Positions 1 to 11,658 of a stretch of DNA of 64,000 nucleotides are shown piece after piece. A program made the position numbers and the translations under genes. Below the pieces are notes generated by a model. That model worked only from the letters and a program-made list of their open reading frames with translations, had not been told where the DNA came from and did not search any database. How positions within the stretch are numbered: the first letter of the stretch is position 1; the number at the start of each line of letters is the position of its first letter. The DNA comes from Falsiroseomonas frigidaquae (GTDB lineage Bacteria; Pseudomonadota; Alphaproteobacteria; Acetobacterales; Acetobacteraceae), in contig NZ_JAAVTX010000006.1 of the NCBI RefSeq assembly GCF_012163145.1, forward strand, positions 496,001 to 560,000. Reading direction: 5' to 3'.

Positions 1-2
1 CG

Positions 3-44
3 GCGCTGGCCCGCTACCAGGAACGCTGCACCGATGGCCGATAG
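3..44 (+). CDS. C-terminal end of an upstream gene (partial)
   Basis: Thirteen codons followed by TAG are open from the window edge in frame 3. The stop overlaps the start of the RidA gene by 11 bases, as in a translationally coupled operon. The visible tail reads [13 protein letters not shown]. It is too short to assign a family. It is called mainly because the overlap with a real start is typical of the compact operons elsewhere in the window. Confidence 0.4.
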   Translation, partial: ALARYQERCTDGR

Positions 45-438
45 CCCGCTGACCGCCCTGCAGCCCTTCGGCTGGCCGCCGCCGCGCGGCTATTCCAACG
101 GCATGATGGGCCGCGGCCGGGTGGTGCTGGTCGGCGGGCAGATCGGCTGGGACACGCAGGGCCGCTTCCCCGAGGGTTTCGTGCCCCAGGCGCGCCAGGC
201 ACTGGCCAATATCCTGGCCGTGCTGGCGGAAGCCGGCGGCGGGCCGGAACATATCGGCCGGCTGACGTGGTATGTGGTGGACATGGCCGAATACCGCGCC
301 AGCCTGGCGGAACTCGGCCCCGCCTACCGCGCCGTGATGGGACGCAACTTCCCGGCCATGGCGCTGGTGCAGGTGGTGGCACTGGTCGAGCCGGAGGCCC
401 GGCTCGAGATCGAGGCCACGGCCATCCTGCCCGACTGA
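34..438 (+). CDS. RidA/YjgF family protein
   Basis: A 134-residue protein of the RidA (YjgF/YER057c/UK114) family. Characterised members hydrolyse reactive enamine/imine intermediates or act in catabolic operons. The N-terminal part has the family look of GYSNGMM followed by [14 protein letters not shown], and the C-terminal half carries [20 protein letters not shown], where RidA proteins usually have a conserved Arg and Glu. The length is normal for the family. The gene overlaps the end of an upstream gene, so it is probably the last member of an operon outside the window. The substrate cannot be told from sequence. Confidence 0.85.
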   Translation: MADSPLTALQPFGWPPPRGYSNGMMGRGRVVLVGGQIGWDTQGRFPEGFVPQARQALANILAVLAEAGGGPEHIGRLTWYVVDMAEYRASLAELGPAYRAVMGRNFPAMALVQVVALVEPEARLEIEATAILPD

Positions 439-442
439 GCGT

Positions 443-652
443 TCAGACCGGGTCGGGGACCCCGGCCTCCGGCATGCCGATCTCCGGCTCCGCCTCCGCC
501 TTGGCGCCGTCCTGCCACCCCTTGCGTTCCTCGCACAGCCGACGTGCCAGCAACACGCTGCCGACGGCGCCGGCGCCGAGCGCCAGGGTGGTGACGGCGC
601 CGGCGACCATTACCGCGCCGAACATGGTGCCTGCGGCCATTCGCAGAATCAT
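443..652 (-). CDS. Small membrane protein, unknown function
   Basis: A 69-residue product with one hydrophobic segment at about residues 4-36 (rich in Ala, Val, Gly), followed by a charged tail with repeated Glu/Ala/Pro. A good Shine-Dalgarno (GAGGAG, about 7 bases before the ATG at 652) supports translation. It converges on the RidA gene, with only four bases between the stops. It lies downstream of, and on the same strand as, the small Cys protein at 677-853. No family recognised. Confidence 0.55.
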   Translation of the reverse strand: MILRMAAGTMFGAVMVAGAVTTLALGAGAVGSVLLARRLCEERKGWQDGAKAEAEPEIGMPEAGVPDPV

Positions 653-676
653 CGCCCGCTCCTCAACTTGCCGCCC

Positions 677-853
677 CTATCTGGGCGGCCTGCGCCGGGA
701 ATCCAGCATCACGGGCGGCGGCGCAAGGGATCGTTCCGCGGCGCAGGAACACACCACGGTGCCATCCGCCAGCTGGTTCGGCATGGTCGGCTCCGCGCAA
801 TGCGGGCATTCGACCAGTTCCAACCTTGGCTCAGGCGGCGGCGGGCGGCTCAT
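677..853 (-). CDS. Small CxxC protein, possible zinc ribbon
   Basis: A 58-residue product carrying ECPHCAEP at residues 15-22 and a CSC motif at 35-37. The CxxC pair plus CxC could bind one zinc ion, as in small zinc-ribbon proteins. The tail is Pro/Arg-rich. The ATG at 853 has AGGACAG about 7 bases upstream. The reading frame continues open far upstream, but that extension lies antisense to icd and is not coding. It may be co-transcribed with the small membrane protein downstream. Function unknown. Confidence 0.5.
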   Translation of the reverse strand: MSRPPPPEPRLELVECPHCAEPTMPNQLADGTVVCSCAAERSLAPPPVMLDSRRRPPR

Positions 854-1000
854 GCGTCTGTCCTGCCGGGGCAGCCTTGCGCCCGGGCGGGCTTGCCGGC
901 GGAGGGTGTGGTTGGCATGTTCCGCCACCTCCCACCCTTCGGCGTGATGGCGTCGTCCCGGCATCGGTGGCCGGCGACAGAGACAGGCAAGGATACAGGC

Positions 1001-2212
1001 ATGGCCAAGATCAAGGTTAAGACCCCCGTCGTCGAGATGGATGGGGATGAGATGACGCGCATCATCTGGGGGTTCATCAAGGACCGCCTGATCCTGCCCT
1101 ACCTCGACATCGACCTGAAGTACTACGACCTGGGCGTGGAATACCGCGACCAGACCGATGACCAGGTGACGGTGGACGCGGCCAACGCGACCAAGCAGTA
1201 CGGCGTCGGCGTGAAGTGCGCGACCATCACCCCGGACGAGGCGCGGGTGAAGGAGTTCAACCTCAAGAAGATGTGGCGCAGCCCGAACGGCACCATCCGC
1301 AACATCCTCGACGGCACCATCTTCCGCGAGCCGATCATCTGCCAGAACGTGCCGCGCCTGGTGCCGCATTGGTCCAAGCCGATCGTCGTAGGCCGCCACG
1401 CCTATGGCGACATCTACCGCGCGGTGGAGATGAAGGTGCCGGGCGCCGGTACGGTGAAGATGACCTACACCCCGGAAGGCGGCGAGCCGCAGGAAGTGGG
1501 CGAGTTCGTCTTCAAGGATGCCGGCGTGTTCATGGGCCAGCACAACCTCAATCGTTCGATCGAGGGCTTTGCCCGGGCGTCGTTCAACTACGGCCTGGCG
1601 CGGAAGTATTCCGTGTATTTCAGCCACAAGAACACGATCCTGAAGGCCTATGACGGCAACTTCAAGGACATCTTCAAGTCCATCTTCGATGCGGAATTCG
1701 CCGCGAAGTTCAAGGAAGCCGGCCTGGTCTACGAAGACCGCCTGATCGATGACATGGTTGCCTCCGCGCTCAAGTGGGAAGGCGGCTATATCTGGGCCTG
1801 CAAGAACTACGACGGCGACGTGCAGTCCGACATCGTGGCGCAGGGTTTCGGCAGCCTCGGCCTGATGACCTCCGTGCTGCTGTCCCCGGACGGCAACACG
1901 GTGGAATCCGAGGCCGCGCACGGCACGGTGACGCGCCACTATCGCGAGCACCAGAAGGGCCGCGAGACCAGCACGAACCCGATCGCCTCGATCTTCGCCT
2001 GGACCCGTGGCCTGGCCTACCGCGGCAAGTTCGACGGCACGCAGGACGTGGTCGATTTCGCCAATGCGCTCGAGCAGGTTTGCATCGAGACGGTGGAATC
2101 CGGCGACATGACCAAGGACCTCGCCATCCTGATCAGCAAGGACCAGCCCTGGCTCAACACCCAGGCCTTCCTCGCCAAGCTGGATGAGAACCTGAAGAAG
2201 AAGATGGCCTGA
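1001..2212 (+). CDS. icd: NADP-dependent isocitrate dehydrogenase
   Basis: A 403-residue homodimeric-type (eukaryote-like) isocitrate dehydrogenase, converting isocitrate to 2-oxoglutarate with NADPH formation in the TCA cycle. Family hallmarks are [11 protein letters not shown] at residues 13-23, the substrate loop SPNGTIRN at 94-101, and [11 protein letters not shown] near residue 310 for NADP binding. The ATG at 1001 was chosen because it gives the family N-terminus and has AAGGA upstream. The frame is open further upstream, but that part is not conserved. Length is normal for the family. Icd near alaS, recA and a CckA-like kinase is an arrangement known in other Alphaproteobacteria. Confidence 0.97.
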   Translation: MAKIKVKTPVVEMDGDEMTRIIWGFIKDRLILPYLDIDLKYYDLGVEYRDQTDDQVTVDAANATKQYGVGVKCATITPDEARVKEFNLKKMWRSPNGTIRNILDGTIFREPIICQNVPRLVPHWSKPIVVGRHAYGDIYRAVEMKVPGAGTVKMTYTPEGGEPQEVGEFVFKDAGVFMGQHNLNRSIEGFARASFNYGLARKYSVYFSHKNTILKAYDGNFKDIFKSIFDAEFAAKFKEAGLVYEDRLIDDMVASALKWEGGYIWACKNYDGDVQSDIVAQGFGSLGLMTSVLLSPDGNTVESEAAHGTVTRHYREHQKGRETSTNPIASIFAWTRGLAYRGKFDGTQDVVDFANALEQVCIETVESGDMTKDLAILISKDQPWLNTQAFLAKLDENLKKKMA

Positions 2213-2291
2213 GCCATCGGCGTCGGGCGGCCCCCGGGCCTGCCCGACGCCACGCTGGCGGTTCCATGCTGCACTGCACTATAAGTGCGGC

Positions 2292-2975
2292 ATGACCACC
2301 TTCACCCTGCTCGACTGGACCGCGCTGGCCGTCTTCGCCGGCTGCTGGCTGGGCTATGCCAATGTGGTGGACCGCGTGCCGCGCATCCGCCGGGCCAGCG
2401 TCATCGCGGCCATGGACGAATACCGGCGGCGCTGGATGCACGCCATGCTGACGCGGGAAAACCGCATCGCCGACATGGCGGCGATCGGCAACCTGATGAA
2501 CAGCACCAGCTTCCTCGCAACCACCAGCATCTTCATCCTGGGCGGCCTGGTGGCGCTGCTGGGGGCACCCGATCTCGGCCGGCGCGTCGTCGCCTCCCTG
2601 CCCTATGCCGCCGTACCGGATGATTCGAGCTGGGAGCTGAAGATCGGCCTGCTGCTGCTGATCTTCGTCAACGCCTTCTTCGAGCTGACCTGGGCGCTGC
2701 GACAGTTCAACTACACCTCGATCCTGGTCGGCGGCATTCCCTGCGGCAAGCCGGACAGCCAGGCGCAGGCTTTGGCGGACATGGCGGCGGATGTGGCGAA
2801 CCGCGCCGCGCGACACTTCAACACCGGGCTACGCAGCTATTATTTCGGGCTCGCCGCCCTGGCCTGGGTGGTGCACCCGCTGGCGCTGATCGCGACCAGC
2901 CTGTTCGTGCTGCGGGAATTGCATCGGCGCGAATTCCGCAGCGCGCTGCGCCATGCGGTGACCGAGAAGACGTAG
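2292..2975 (+). CDS. DUF599 family membrane protein
   Basis: A 227-residue inner-membrane protein resembling the DUF599 family. The N-terminus is a hydrophobic segment (about residues 6-22), followed by the family-like stretch RWMHAMLTRENRIADM. Two more membrane segments lie near residues 73-90 and 120-137, and another near 183-205 (GLAALAWVVHPLALIATSLF). Members have no established function. It follows icd on the same strand, about 80 bases away, but no operon link is evident. A structured repeat element begins immediately after its stop. Confidence 0.8.
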   Translation: MTTFTLLDWTALAVFAGCWLGYANVVDRVPRIRRASVIAAMDEYRRRWMHAMLTRENRIADMAAIGNLMNSTSFLATTSIFILGGLVALLGAPDLGRRVVASLPYAAVPDDSSWELKIGLLLLIFVNAFFELTWALRQFNYTSILVGGIPCGKPDSQAQALADMAADVANRAARHFNTGLRSYYFGLAALAWVVHPLALIATSLFVLRELHRREFRSALRHAVTEKT

Positions 2976-2977
2976 TC

Positions 2978-3126
2978 ATACCAAATCCCACTGATGGGAA
3001 CCTGCGCCCGCCGAAGGCGGGCGAGCGGCCGAATGGCCGCCGCGCCAAGTGGCGCGTAGCCAAGCCGGCGGATGCCGGCGCCGGCGATTGAGGCGGTGAT
3101 CGGTCACGATCACCGGGATCTGGTAT
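2978..3126. repeat. REP/MITE-like element: terminal inverted repeats enclosing five hairpins
   Basis: The outer arms ATACCAAATCCC (2978-2989) and GGGATCTGGTAT (3115-3126) are inverted repeats matching at 11 of 12 positions. Between them lie five perfect hairpins: 3005-3023 (8-bp stem, GAA loop), 3025-3040 (6 bp, GAAT), 3041-3056 (6 bp, AAGT), 3064-3079 (6 bp, GGAT) and 3095-3114 (7 bp). This layout is typical of non-autonomous repetitive extragenic elements. The right edge supplies the first base of the stop anticodon of the J-like gene. No second copy was seen in this window. Confidence 0.7.
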
Positions 3127-3542
3127 CACCCGTCGCGCTCGATTCCCCGCAGCACCGCCCAGTATTCCTGGAACATGGCCACCCGGATCCTGCGGTCCGG
3201 GCTGCGCGGCGGCAGCCGGTCCGGGTGGAAGCGGCGCGCGAATTCGCGCTTGGCGCGCTGGAAGCGCGGCTCCGCCGGCGCGATGCGCGCCAGCCGCAGT
3301 TCCACCCGCAGCCGCGCCACCTCCGCCGCCAGCAGGGCGGCACGTTCGCCTTCGAAGCGCGCATAGGCACGGCTGCGCGAGAGGCGCAGGGCACGCAGGG
3401 TGACCCCGCCCCGATGCGGGCGCTGCAGCCTTTGCCAGAGGGAACGCAGCACGGCCCAGGCGCCGCGCAGCGCCTTGCGGATCAGCAGCCCCAGGCCGAG
3501 CAACAGCAATGCGAGCACCAGCCCGCCCACCAGGGTCGCCAC
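3126..3542 (-). CDS. Membrane-anchored protein with J-domain-like C-terminus
   Basis: A 138-residue product starting at GTG with a strong SD (GGAGG). An N-terminal hydrophobic helix (residues 3-22) is followed by a basic, helical middle. The end of the protein contains FARRFHPDRL at about 103-112, and its HPD tripeptide is the DnaK-stimulating signature of J domains. The J domain appears short and sits at the extreme C-terminus, so this would be an atypical DnaJ-like protein facing the cytoplasm. The last codon lies on the edge of the adjacent repeat element, which may have shaped the C-terminus. Confidence 0.6.
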   Translation of the reverse strand: MATLVGGLVLALLLLGLGLLIRKALRGAWAVLRSLWQRLQRPHRGGVTLRALRLSRSRAYARFEGERAALLAAEVARLRVELRLARIAPAEPRFQRAKREFARRFHPDRLPPRSPDRRIRVAMFQEYWAVLRGIERDG

Positions 3543-3597
3543 GCCGCCTCCAACCCGCAGGATGGAGGCAGATTGCCCGACAAGCCTTCGCGAATTG

Positions 3598-4653
3598 TTA
3601 AGTGCGGCGCAGCGCCGACACCTGGTCCAGCGGCAGCGCCCGCCCGACCAAGCGGCGCCCCCCGAGCCGGCTTTCCACGGTGGTCGCCATGGTCAGCGCG
3701 TTCAGCACCGCCTCCTCCGTCGCTTCCGCCGCGGCGACGAACAGCGGCGACATGCGCTCATTCGGCCAGTCCAGCGTGGCGCCGCGACCCGGGCCTCGCC
3801 GCACCGCCTCATGCGTCGCGAAGGCCAGCGCATAGTCGCCGGAGCCATCCGAAAAGGCCGCGCCGGTGCGCGCGATGCCGCCCATGGCCCGCCGCGCCAG
3901 GCGCTGCAGGTTGCGGTCGGATAGCGGCGCGTCGGTGGCCACCACGACCATGACGGAGCCATCCGCATCCGCCTGCTCCGCCGCATGCTCCGCCAGGTAG
4001 TATTTTTTCAAATGCCGCCCGACGGACAACCCGTCCATCACCAGCGCGCCGCCGTAATTCGCCTGGACCAGCACACCCACCATCCACCCACCCAGCGCGG
4101 TGGGCAGGAGGCGGGAGGAAGTGCCGATCCCGCCCTTCCAGCCGAAGGCCATGGTACCGGTCCCGGCGCCGACGCAGCCTTCCGCCACCGGCCCTTCGGC
4201 AGCCGCGGCCAGCGCATCCAGCATGTGCTGATGGGTGACGCCGCGGGCGCGGATGTCGTTCAGGCGGCCGTCATTGGTCTCGCCCACCACGGCGTTGACG
4301 GAGCGCACCGCCTCATTCCCCGGCTGCGCCAGAGTCCAATCCACCAGCGCCTCCACCGCTCGCCCCACGGCGAGAGTGTTGGTCAGCAGGATCGGCGTTT
4401 CCAGCTCGCCGAGTTCCTGCACCTGCGTGACGCCGGCCATCTTGCCGTAGCCATTCATGGCAAACAGGCCCGCCGGGACACGATCCGCGAAGGGGTTGCC
4501 GACATGGGGCAGGATGGCGGTGACGCCGGTTCGCGTCGCCTCACCCTCCATCACCGTGACCTGGCCGACACGGATGCCGGCCACGTCGGTGATGGCGTTC
4601 AGCGGGCCGGGGGCGAAGATGCCGGGCGCGAAGCCGAGGGCGCGGGCCCTCAC
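3598..4653 (-). CDS. P1 family (DmpA-type) aminopeptidase
   Basis: A 351-residue member of peptidase family P1 (DmpA, formerly S58). These are Ntn-fold, self-cleaving enzymes that remove N-terminal residues or act on beta-peptides. The diagnostic parts are [14 protein letters not shown] at about 21-34, [10 protein letters not shown] near 69-78, [12 protein letters not shown] near 122-133 and GGIGTSSR at 174-181, where the autocleavage Ser lies. The start is GTG at 4653, whose GTGA overlaps the alaS stop, so it is probably translationally coupled to alaS. Length is normal for the family; the natural substrate is unknown. Confidence 0.87.
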   Translation of the reverse strand: MRARALGFAPGIFAPGPLNAITDVAGIRVGQVTVMEGEATRTGVTAILPHVGNPFADRVPAGLFAMNGYGKMAGVTQVQELGELETPILLTNTLAVGRAVEALVDWTLAQPGNEAVRSVNAVVGETNDGRLNDIRARGVTHQHMLDALAAAAEGPVAEGCVGAGTGTMAFGWKGGIGTSSRLLPTALGGWMVGVLVQANYGGALVMDGLSVGRHLKKYYLAEHAAEQADADGSVMVVVATDAPLSDRNLQRLARRAMGGIARTGAAFSDGSGDYALAFATHEAVRRGPGRGATLDWPNERMSPLFVAAAEATEEAVLNALTMATTVESRLGGRRLVGRALPLDQVSALRRT

Positions 4654-7298
4654 CCCGCCAGCGCCGCCCGCACCGCCGCCAGGGCGTCCGCTGCCTTGGC
4701 CGCATCCGGGCCACCGGCCTGGGCCATGTCCGGCTTGCCGCCGCCGCCCTTGCCGCCGATCGCCGCACTCGCGGCGCGCACCAGCGTCACGGCATCCGTC
4801 CTGCCCTTCGCCGCCTCGCCGATGCCGACGAAGACGCTGGCCTTGCCCTCGGCCGTCGCGACCACCGCCACCACATCGGCGGTGCCGGATTGCAGGATGG
4901 CCTCGACCACGCCCTTCAGGTCGCGCGGTGGCATCTCGCCCAACTCGCGCAGCGCCACGCGCAGGCCGGCGATCTCTTCGACCTCCGCCGCCGCGCCACC
5001 CGTCGCCAGCTTCTTGCGCAGGTCGGAGACCTCGCGCTCCAGCTTCTTGCGGTCCTCAAGCAGGCTGGTGATGCGGTCGGCCAGCTCGGCCGGGCGCGCC
5101 TTCAGCACGGCGGCGGCCTGGATGAGCTGCCGGTCGCGCTCCTCCAGCAGCTTCATCGCGGCTTCCCCGGTCACTGCCTCGACGCGCCGGATGCCGGCCG
5201 CGACGGCGCCTTCGGAGACGATGCGGAACAGGCCAATATCGCCGGTGCGCTTCACATGTGTGCCGCCGCACAGCTCCAGCGAATAGACGCCATGGCGCTC
5301 CACCGCCTGCGGGTCGTGGCCCATCGAGACCACGCGGACCTCGTCGCCATACTTCTCCCCGAACAGCGCCATGGCGCCCACGGCCACCGCCTGTTCCGGC
5401 GTCATCAGCCTTGTCACCACCTCGGCATTCTCGCGAATGCGAGCGTTCACCTCGGTCTCGACCCAGGCGAGGTCGTCATCGGTCATCGGCGTGGGCTGGG
5501 AGACGTCGAAGCGCAGGCGGTCCGGCGCGTTCAGCGAGCCCTTCTGCGAGACATGCGTGCCGAGCCGGCGGCGCAGCGCCTCATGCAGCAGGTGCGTCGC
5601 GGAGTGATGCGCGCGGATGGTGCCGCGGCGGGTGTGGTCGACCTCGGCCACCACCGGCAGGCCCAGCTTCGCCTCGCCATGCGCCACCACGCCGTAATGC
5701 ACGAAGAGCTCGCCGAGCTTCTTCTGCGTATCGCGCACCACGATCCGGCAGGCCTCGCCGGCGGAGATCAGCCCGGCATCGCCCACCTGGCCGCCGCTTT
5801 CGGCATAGAAGGGCGTCTGGTTCAGCAGCACGGCCACTTCGGTGCCCGGGCCGGCGCTTTCCACCGGCTTGCCGTCCACCAGGATGGCGAGGATCGACCC
5901 CTCCGCGCTCTCGGTCGAGTAGCCGAGGAATTCGGAGGCGCCGAGCTTCTCCTTCAGGTCGAACCACTGGGTTTCCGTCGCCGCCTCGCCCGATCCGGCC
6001 CAGGCGGCGCGGGCGCGCTGCTTCTGCTCGGCCATGGCGGCGGCGAAGCCTTCCGTGTCCACGGACTTGCCCTCGCCACGCAGCGCGTCCTGCGTCAGGT
6101 CGAGGGGGAAGCCATAGGTGTCATACAGCTTGAAGGCGACCTCGCCGGGCAGCGTGCCCTTGTCACCCAGCTTGCCCGATTCCTCGGCCAGCAGGCCGAG
6201 GCCGCGTTCCAGCAGCGACCGGAACCGCGTCTCCTCCAGCCGCAGCGTCTCCACCACCAGGGATTCGGCGCGCAGGATTTCCGGGTAGGCCGCGCCCATC
6301 TGCCGGGTCAGCGCCGGCACCAGGCGGTGCAGCAACGGCTCCCGCGCGCCCATCATGTGGGCGTGGCGCATGGCGCGGCGCAGGATGCGGCGCAGCACAT
6401 AGCCGCGGCCCTCATTGCTGGGCAGCACGCCATCGGCCATCAGGAAGGTGCCGGCGCGCAGATGGTCGGCGACCACGCGATGGCTGGTCTTCCATTGGCC
6501 GTCCGGCTCCTGGCCGGTGGCCTCGGCGCTCGCCAGGATCAGGGCGCGCAGCGTGTCCGTGTCGTAATTGTCGTGCTTGCCCTGCAGGATCGCCGCGAAG
6601 CGCTCCAGCCCCATGCCTGTGTCGATCGAGGGGCGCGGCAGCGGCACGCGGGTGCCGGGCGGGCCTTCCTCATACTGCATGAAGACCAGGTTCCAGATCT
6701 CGATGAACCGGTCGCCATCCTCATCCGGGCTGCCGGGCGGCCCGCCGGGGATCTTGTCGCCATGGTCGAAGAAGATCTCGGAACACGGGCCGCAGGGGCC
6801 GGTATCGCCCATGCGCCAGAAATTGTCGGAGGTCGGGATGCGGATGATGCGGCTGTCCGGCAGGCCGGCCACCTTCTTCCAGTAGACCGGCGCCTCCTCA
6901 TCCTCGGAGTAGACGGTGACCAGCAGCTTGTCCTTGGGCAGGCCGAAATCACGGGTCAGCAGGGTCCAGGCATGCTCGATCGCCTGTTCCTTGAAGTAGT
7001 CACCGAAGCTGAAATTGCCCAGCATCTCGAAGAAGGTATGGTGCCGGGCAGTATAACCGACGTTGTCCAGGTCATTATGCTTGCCGCCGGCGCGCACGCA
7101 CTTCTGGGCGGTTGTCGCGCGCTGGTAGGAACGCTTTTCCTGACCCGTAAAGACGTTCTTGAACTGGACCATGCCGCTGTTGGCGAACATCAGCGTCGGG
7201 TCGTTGCGCGGCACGAGGGGGGAGCTTTCCACCACTTCGTGCCCGTTGCGCCGGAAATAATCCAGGAAGGTGGCGCGGATATCGTTGCTGCTGCTCAT
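4650..7298 (-). CDS. alaS: Alanine--tRNA ligase
   Basis: An 882-residue alanyl-tRNA synthetase, charging tRNA-Ala in the cytoplasm. The N-terminal class II catalytic core starts with [19 protein letters not shown] and motif-2-like residues follow ([20 protein letters not shown]). The editing domain has the zinc motifs [17 protein letters not shown] and [13 protein letters not shown]. The C-terminal C-Ala domain ends with [13 protein letters not shown]. All domains are present and the length is standard. It sits downstream of recA and the PepSY gene on the same strand and overlaps the peptidase gene by 4 bases. Confidence 0.98.
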   Translation of the reverse strand: MSSSNDIRATFLDYFRRNGHEVVESSPLVPRNDPTLMFANSGMVQFKNVFTGQEKRSYQRATTAQKCVRAGGKHNDLDNVGYTARHHTFFEMLGNFSFGDYFKEQAIEHAWTLLTRDFGLPKDKLLVTVYSEDEEAPVYWKKVAGLPDSRIIRIPTSDNFWRMGDTGPCGPCSEIFFDHGDKIPGGPPGSPDEDGDRFIEIWNLVFMQYEEGPPGTRVPLPRPSIDTGMGLERFAAILQGKHDNYDTDTLRALILASAEATGQEPDGQWKTSHRVVADHLRAGTFLMADGVLPSNEGRGYVLRRILRRAMRHAHMMGAREPLLHRLVPALTRQMGAAYPEILRAESLVVETLRLEETRFRSLLERGLGLLAEESGKLGDKGTLPGEVAFKLYDTYGFPLDLTQDALRGEGKSVDTEGFAAAMAEQKQRARAAWAGSGEAATETQWFDLKEKLGASEFLGYSTESAEGSILAILVDGKPVESAGPGTEVAVLLNQTPFYAESGGQVGDAGLISAGEACRIVVRDTQKKLGELFVHYGVVAHGEAKLGLPVVAEVDHTRRGTIRAHHSATHLLHEALRRRLGTHVSQKGSLNAPDRLRFDVSQPTPMTDDDLAWVETEVNARIRENAEVVTRLMTPEQAVAVGAMALFGEKYGDEVRVVSMGHDPQAVERHGVYSLELCGGTHVKRTGDIGLFRIVSEGAVAAGIRRVEAVTGEAAMKLLEERDRQLIQAAAVLKARPAELADRITSLLEDRKKLEREVSDLRKKLATGGAAAEVEEIAGLRVALRELGEMPPRDLKGVVEAILQSGTADVVAVVATAEGKASVFVGIGEAAKGRTDAVTLVRAASAAIGGKGGGGKPDMAQAGGPDAAKAADALAAVRAALAG

Positions 7299-7392
7299 GG
7301 ACTCGGCATGTCTCGCAAGGGGCCGCGATCGTTAGAGCAGAATACGCCAAACCGGAAGCGGGCGCGTGGCCCGCCCCGGGGTATCAACTGGC

Positions 7393-7662
7393 TCAGTCGT
7401 CGCGTTCAATCTCCAGGACGCGACCATCGAGCGCGGAAATCTCCACTTCCATCTCGCGATCCTGGGCATCGCGGCCCTCGATCTCCCATTCGTCGTCGTC
7501 GCAATCCACATCGGTGATGCGGACCATGCCGGCGCCGCGCGCGACGTCTTCCGCCTGGGCGCGGGTGAAGGGCCCGCGGCAGGTGTCGTCATCGGCCGCG
7601 GCGGGGAAGGCCGGCAGGATCAGGCTGAAGGCGAGGAGGGCGGCAGGCAGGGTGCGGATCAT
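7393..7662 (-). CDS. PepSY domain-containing periplasmic protein
   Basis: An 89-residue secreted protein. A signal peptide covers about residues 1-23 (cleavage after PAAA). The mature part is a single PepSY-like module, with FTRAQAEDVARGAGM followed by an acidic strand region (DVDCDDDEWEIEGRD) and ending VEISALDGRVLEIERDD. PepSY modules are often inhibitory or metal/heme-linked, but no specific role can be given. Two cysteines (about residues 28 and 54) could form a disulfide in the periplasm. It lies between recA and alaS on the same strand. Confidence 0.78.
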   Translation of the reverse strand: MIRTLPAALLAFSLILPAFPAAADDDTCRGPFTRAQAEDVARGAGMVRITDVDCDDDEWEIEGRDAQDREMEVEISALDGRVLEIERDD

Positions 7663-7719
7663 GCGGGTAACCTTTCCATGTGATTACCGCCATGCAACGC
7701 ACCCGCGCCGTTTGGTTCC

Positions 7720-8754
7720 CTACTCGGCCGCCGCCGCCTCCTCGCCCTCGCCTGCCAGCATGGTGCTGGCCAGGCCGCTGGCCTGGTCACGGATGCGCTT
7801 CTCGACGCTTTCCGCCATCGCCGGATTGTCGCGCAGGAACTGCTTGGCGTTCTCCCGCCCCTGGCCGATCCGCTGGCTGTCGCAGCTGAACCAGGCGCCC
7901 GACTTCTCGACGATGCCGGCCTTCACGCCGAGGTCGATCAGCTCGCCGACCTTGGAGATGCCCTCGCCATACATGATGTCGAATTCGATCTGCCGGAACG
8001 GCGGCGCCATCTTGTTCTTCACCACCTTCACACGGGTCTGGTTGCCCGTCGTGGTGTCGCGGTCCTTGATGGCGCCGATCCGGCGGATCTCAAGCCGGAT
8101 GGAGGCGTAGAACTTCAGCGCATTACCGCCCGTGGTGGTCTCCGGATTGCCGAACATCACGCCGATCTTCAGGCGGATCTGGTTCAGGAAGACCAGCAGG
8201 GTGTTGGAGCGGGAGACGCTGCCCGTCAGCTTGCGCAGCGCCTGGGACATCAGGCGGGCATGCAGGCCGACATGGGTGTCACCCATCTCGCCCTCCAGTT
8301 CCGCCCGCGGCACCAGCGCGGCCACGCTATCCACCACCAGCACGTCGATGGCGCCCGAGCGCACCAGCGTGTCGCAGATCTCAAGCGCCTGCTCGCCGGC
8401 GTCAGGCTGGCTGATCAGCAGGTTCTCGATATCCACACCCAGCTTCTTGGCGTAGCCAGGGTCCAGCGCGTGCTCCGCGTCGATGAAGGCGCAGGTGCCG
8501 CCCTTCTTCTGCGCTTCCGCGATCATGTGCAGCGCCAGCGTGGTCTTGCCCGAGCTTTCCGGGCCATAGACCTCGATGATCCGCCCCTTGGGCACGCCGC
8601 CGATGCCGAGCGCCAAGTCCAGCCCGAGCGAGCCGGTGGAGATCACCTCCACCTCATCCAGCGCGGCCTTGTTGCCCATCCGCATGATCGAGCCCTTGCC
8701 GAAGGCGCGTTCGATCTGGCTCAGTGCGGCATCCAGAGCCTTGGTCTTGTCCAT
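7720..8754 (-). CDS. recA: Recombinase RecA
   Basis: A 344-residue RecA, the ATP-dependent strand-exchange protein for homologous repair and the SOS coprotease. Walker [10 protein letters not shown] is at residues 64-72, and [19 protein letters not shown] contains the Walker B aspartate. Loop residues [14 protein letters not shown] are intact. The ATG at 8754 was chosen over the GTG/ATG-like extension to 8784 because it gives the family start [11 protein letters not shown] and has GGGAG spaced about 10 bases upstream. No clear LexA box was identified by eye in the 176-base upstream gap. Confidence 0.98.
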   Translation of the reverse strand: MDKTKALDAALSQIERAFGKGSIMRMGNKAALDEVEVISTGSLGLDLALGIGGVPKGRIIEVYGPESSGKTTLALHMIAEAQKKGGTCAFIDAEHALDPGYAKKLGVDIENLLISQPDAGEQALEICDTLVRSGAIDVLVVDSVAALVPRAELEGEMGDTHVGLHARLMSQALRKLTGSVSRSNTLLVFLNQIRLKIGVMFGNPETTTGGNALKFYASIRLEIRRIGAIKDRDTTTGNQTRVKVVKNKMAPPFRQIEFDIMYGEGISKVGELIDLGVKAGIVEKSGAWFSCDSQRIGQGRENAKQFLRDNPAMAESVEKRIRDQASGLASTMLAGEGEEAAAAE

Positions 8755-8930
8755 GCGGCTCGCTCTCCCGAAATCCGATCTCAACCTATGGGTGAAATTG
8801 AGGCAGGTCTACCACCCACCGGTCAATCCCCTGGCTGGAAGAACCGTGCGGCGCACCCGAAAGGCGCGCTGCGGCCCACCCGGCCTGCTGAGCGGAATAT
8901 CGCGCGGGCGAGCGATTCCGACAAGAACAT

Positions 8931-10511
<1,581 letters not shown>

Positions 10512-10590
10512 GCTCTCCTCGGGGCTGGCCGCGGAAGGCGCGGGTCTTTGGGCATCCATGCAATCATCACGCGCATTGTTCGCCCCACTA

Positions 10591-11655
10591 TCAACTATCA
10601 CGTGCCGCAGCGCCACGCTGGCGCCAGACATAGGCGATGATTTCCGCAACGGCCTGGTAGTGGTCCGGCGGGATCTCGGCATCGACCTCAAGCCGCCACA
10701 GGGCGCGGGCTAGGGGTGGGTTGGCTACCAGGGGCACGCCAGATCGCTGCGCCACCTCCCGGATGCGGGCGGCCATGGCGTCCACGCCCTTGGCCACCAC
10801 TTTCGGCGCGGCGCTGTCGCCGCCATAGGCGAGCGCCACCGCGTAGTGGGTGGGGTTGGTGACCACCACGGCGGCGCGCGGCACCGCCGCCATCATCCGC
10901 CGACGGCCCTGCGCCTGGCGCATCTGCCGGCGGCGCGCCTTCATGGTCGGGTCGCCCTCCGACTCCCTGGATTCCTCCCGCAGATCCTGCTTGCTCATCC
11001 GCAGACGGCCGAAATGGCGGTGGCGCACCCACATCACATCGAGCAGCGCGATGCCGGCGAAGGCCACCAACGCGGCCAGCATCAGGCGCAGCGCCGCGGC
11101 GCCGGCGGTAGCGGGCAGCCCGCCCGGCGCCTGGTGCAGCGCCGCCTGGATCTCCCGCAGATCGCCCAGCGCGAACCACAGCGCCGCGCCCACCAGCGCC
11201 AGCTTCAGCAGGTTGCGGAGGAACTCCATGCCCGCTTCCGGCGCCACCAGGCGCTTCAGCCCAGCCCAGGGGCTGATCTTGTCCAGCCGCGGCGCCATCA
11301 TCCTGGTGGAGACCAGCCCGCCGGTCTGCAGCAACGTCGCCGCCACCGCCGCCAGCGCCGCCGCCGCCGCCACCGGCAGCACCGCCATCAGGCCGAGGCC
11401 GAACAGCGCCCGCGCGGCGTCCATCATCCCGAGTGCGTGGCCGCGTTCCAGCGTGGCGCGCATCGCCCGCAGCATCGCCGTGCCGGTTACCGGCAGGGCG
11501 TAGATCGCGGCCAGCGTGGCGGCGGCCAGCGCGGCCCAGCCCACCGCCTCCCGCGACATGGCGACCTGGCCGTCCTCCCGCGCCTTCTCGATCCGCCTGG
11601 GTGTGGCGGCCTCTGTCCGGTCGGCGGCATCGCCCGCCTCGCCGCCTTCCGCCAT
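10591..11655 (-). CDS. flhB: Flagellar export switch protein FlhB
   Basis: A 354-residue inner-membrane component of the flagellar type III export gate, which switches substrate class after self-cleavage. The N-terminal half holds four hydrophobic segments. The cytoplasmic tail contains the autocleavage tetrapeptide NPTH at 267-270, inside VVVTNPTHYAVALAY. The N-terminus (TEAATPRRIEKAREDGQVAMSRE) is family-typical. It is the last flagellar gene of the run flgB-flgC-fliE-fliQ-fliR-flhB, three bases after fliR, and is followed by the hybrid kinase. Confidence 0.96.
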   Translation of the reverse strand: MAEGGEAGDAADRTEAATPRRIEKAREDGQVAMSREAVGWAALAAATLAAIYALPVTGTAMLRAMRATLERGHALGMMDAARALFGLGLMAVLPVAAAAALAAVAATLLQTGGLVSTRMMAPRLDKISPWAGLKRLVAPEAGMEFLRNLLKLALVGAALWFALGDLREIQAALHQAPGGLPATAGAAALRLMLAALVAFAGIALLDVMWVRHRHFGRLRMSKQDLREESRESEGDPTMKARRRQMRQAQGRRRMMAAVPRAAVVVTNPTHYAVALAYGGDSAAPKVVAKGVDAMAARIREVAQRSGVPLVANPPLARALWRLEVDAEIPPDHYQAVAEIIAYVWRQRGAAARDS

Positions 11656-11658
11656 GGC

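Noticed and set aside
668-1000. In-frame extension of icd to 668
   Set aside because: The extra 111 residues are not part of the isocitrate dehydrogenase family, and the ATG at 1001 has a suitable SD.
4890-7517. 875-codon open frame on the plus strand
   Set aside because: It is antisense to alaS, which has every family motif. High GC opens long antisense frames here. The translation is His/Gln/Arg-rich with no domain.
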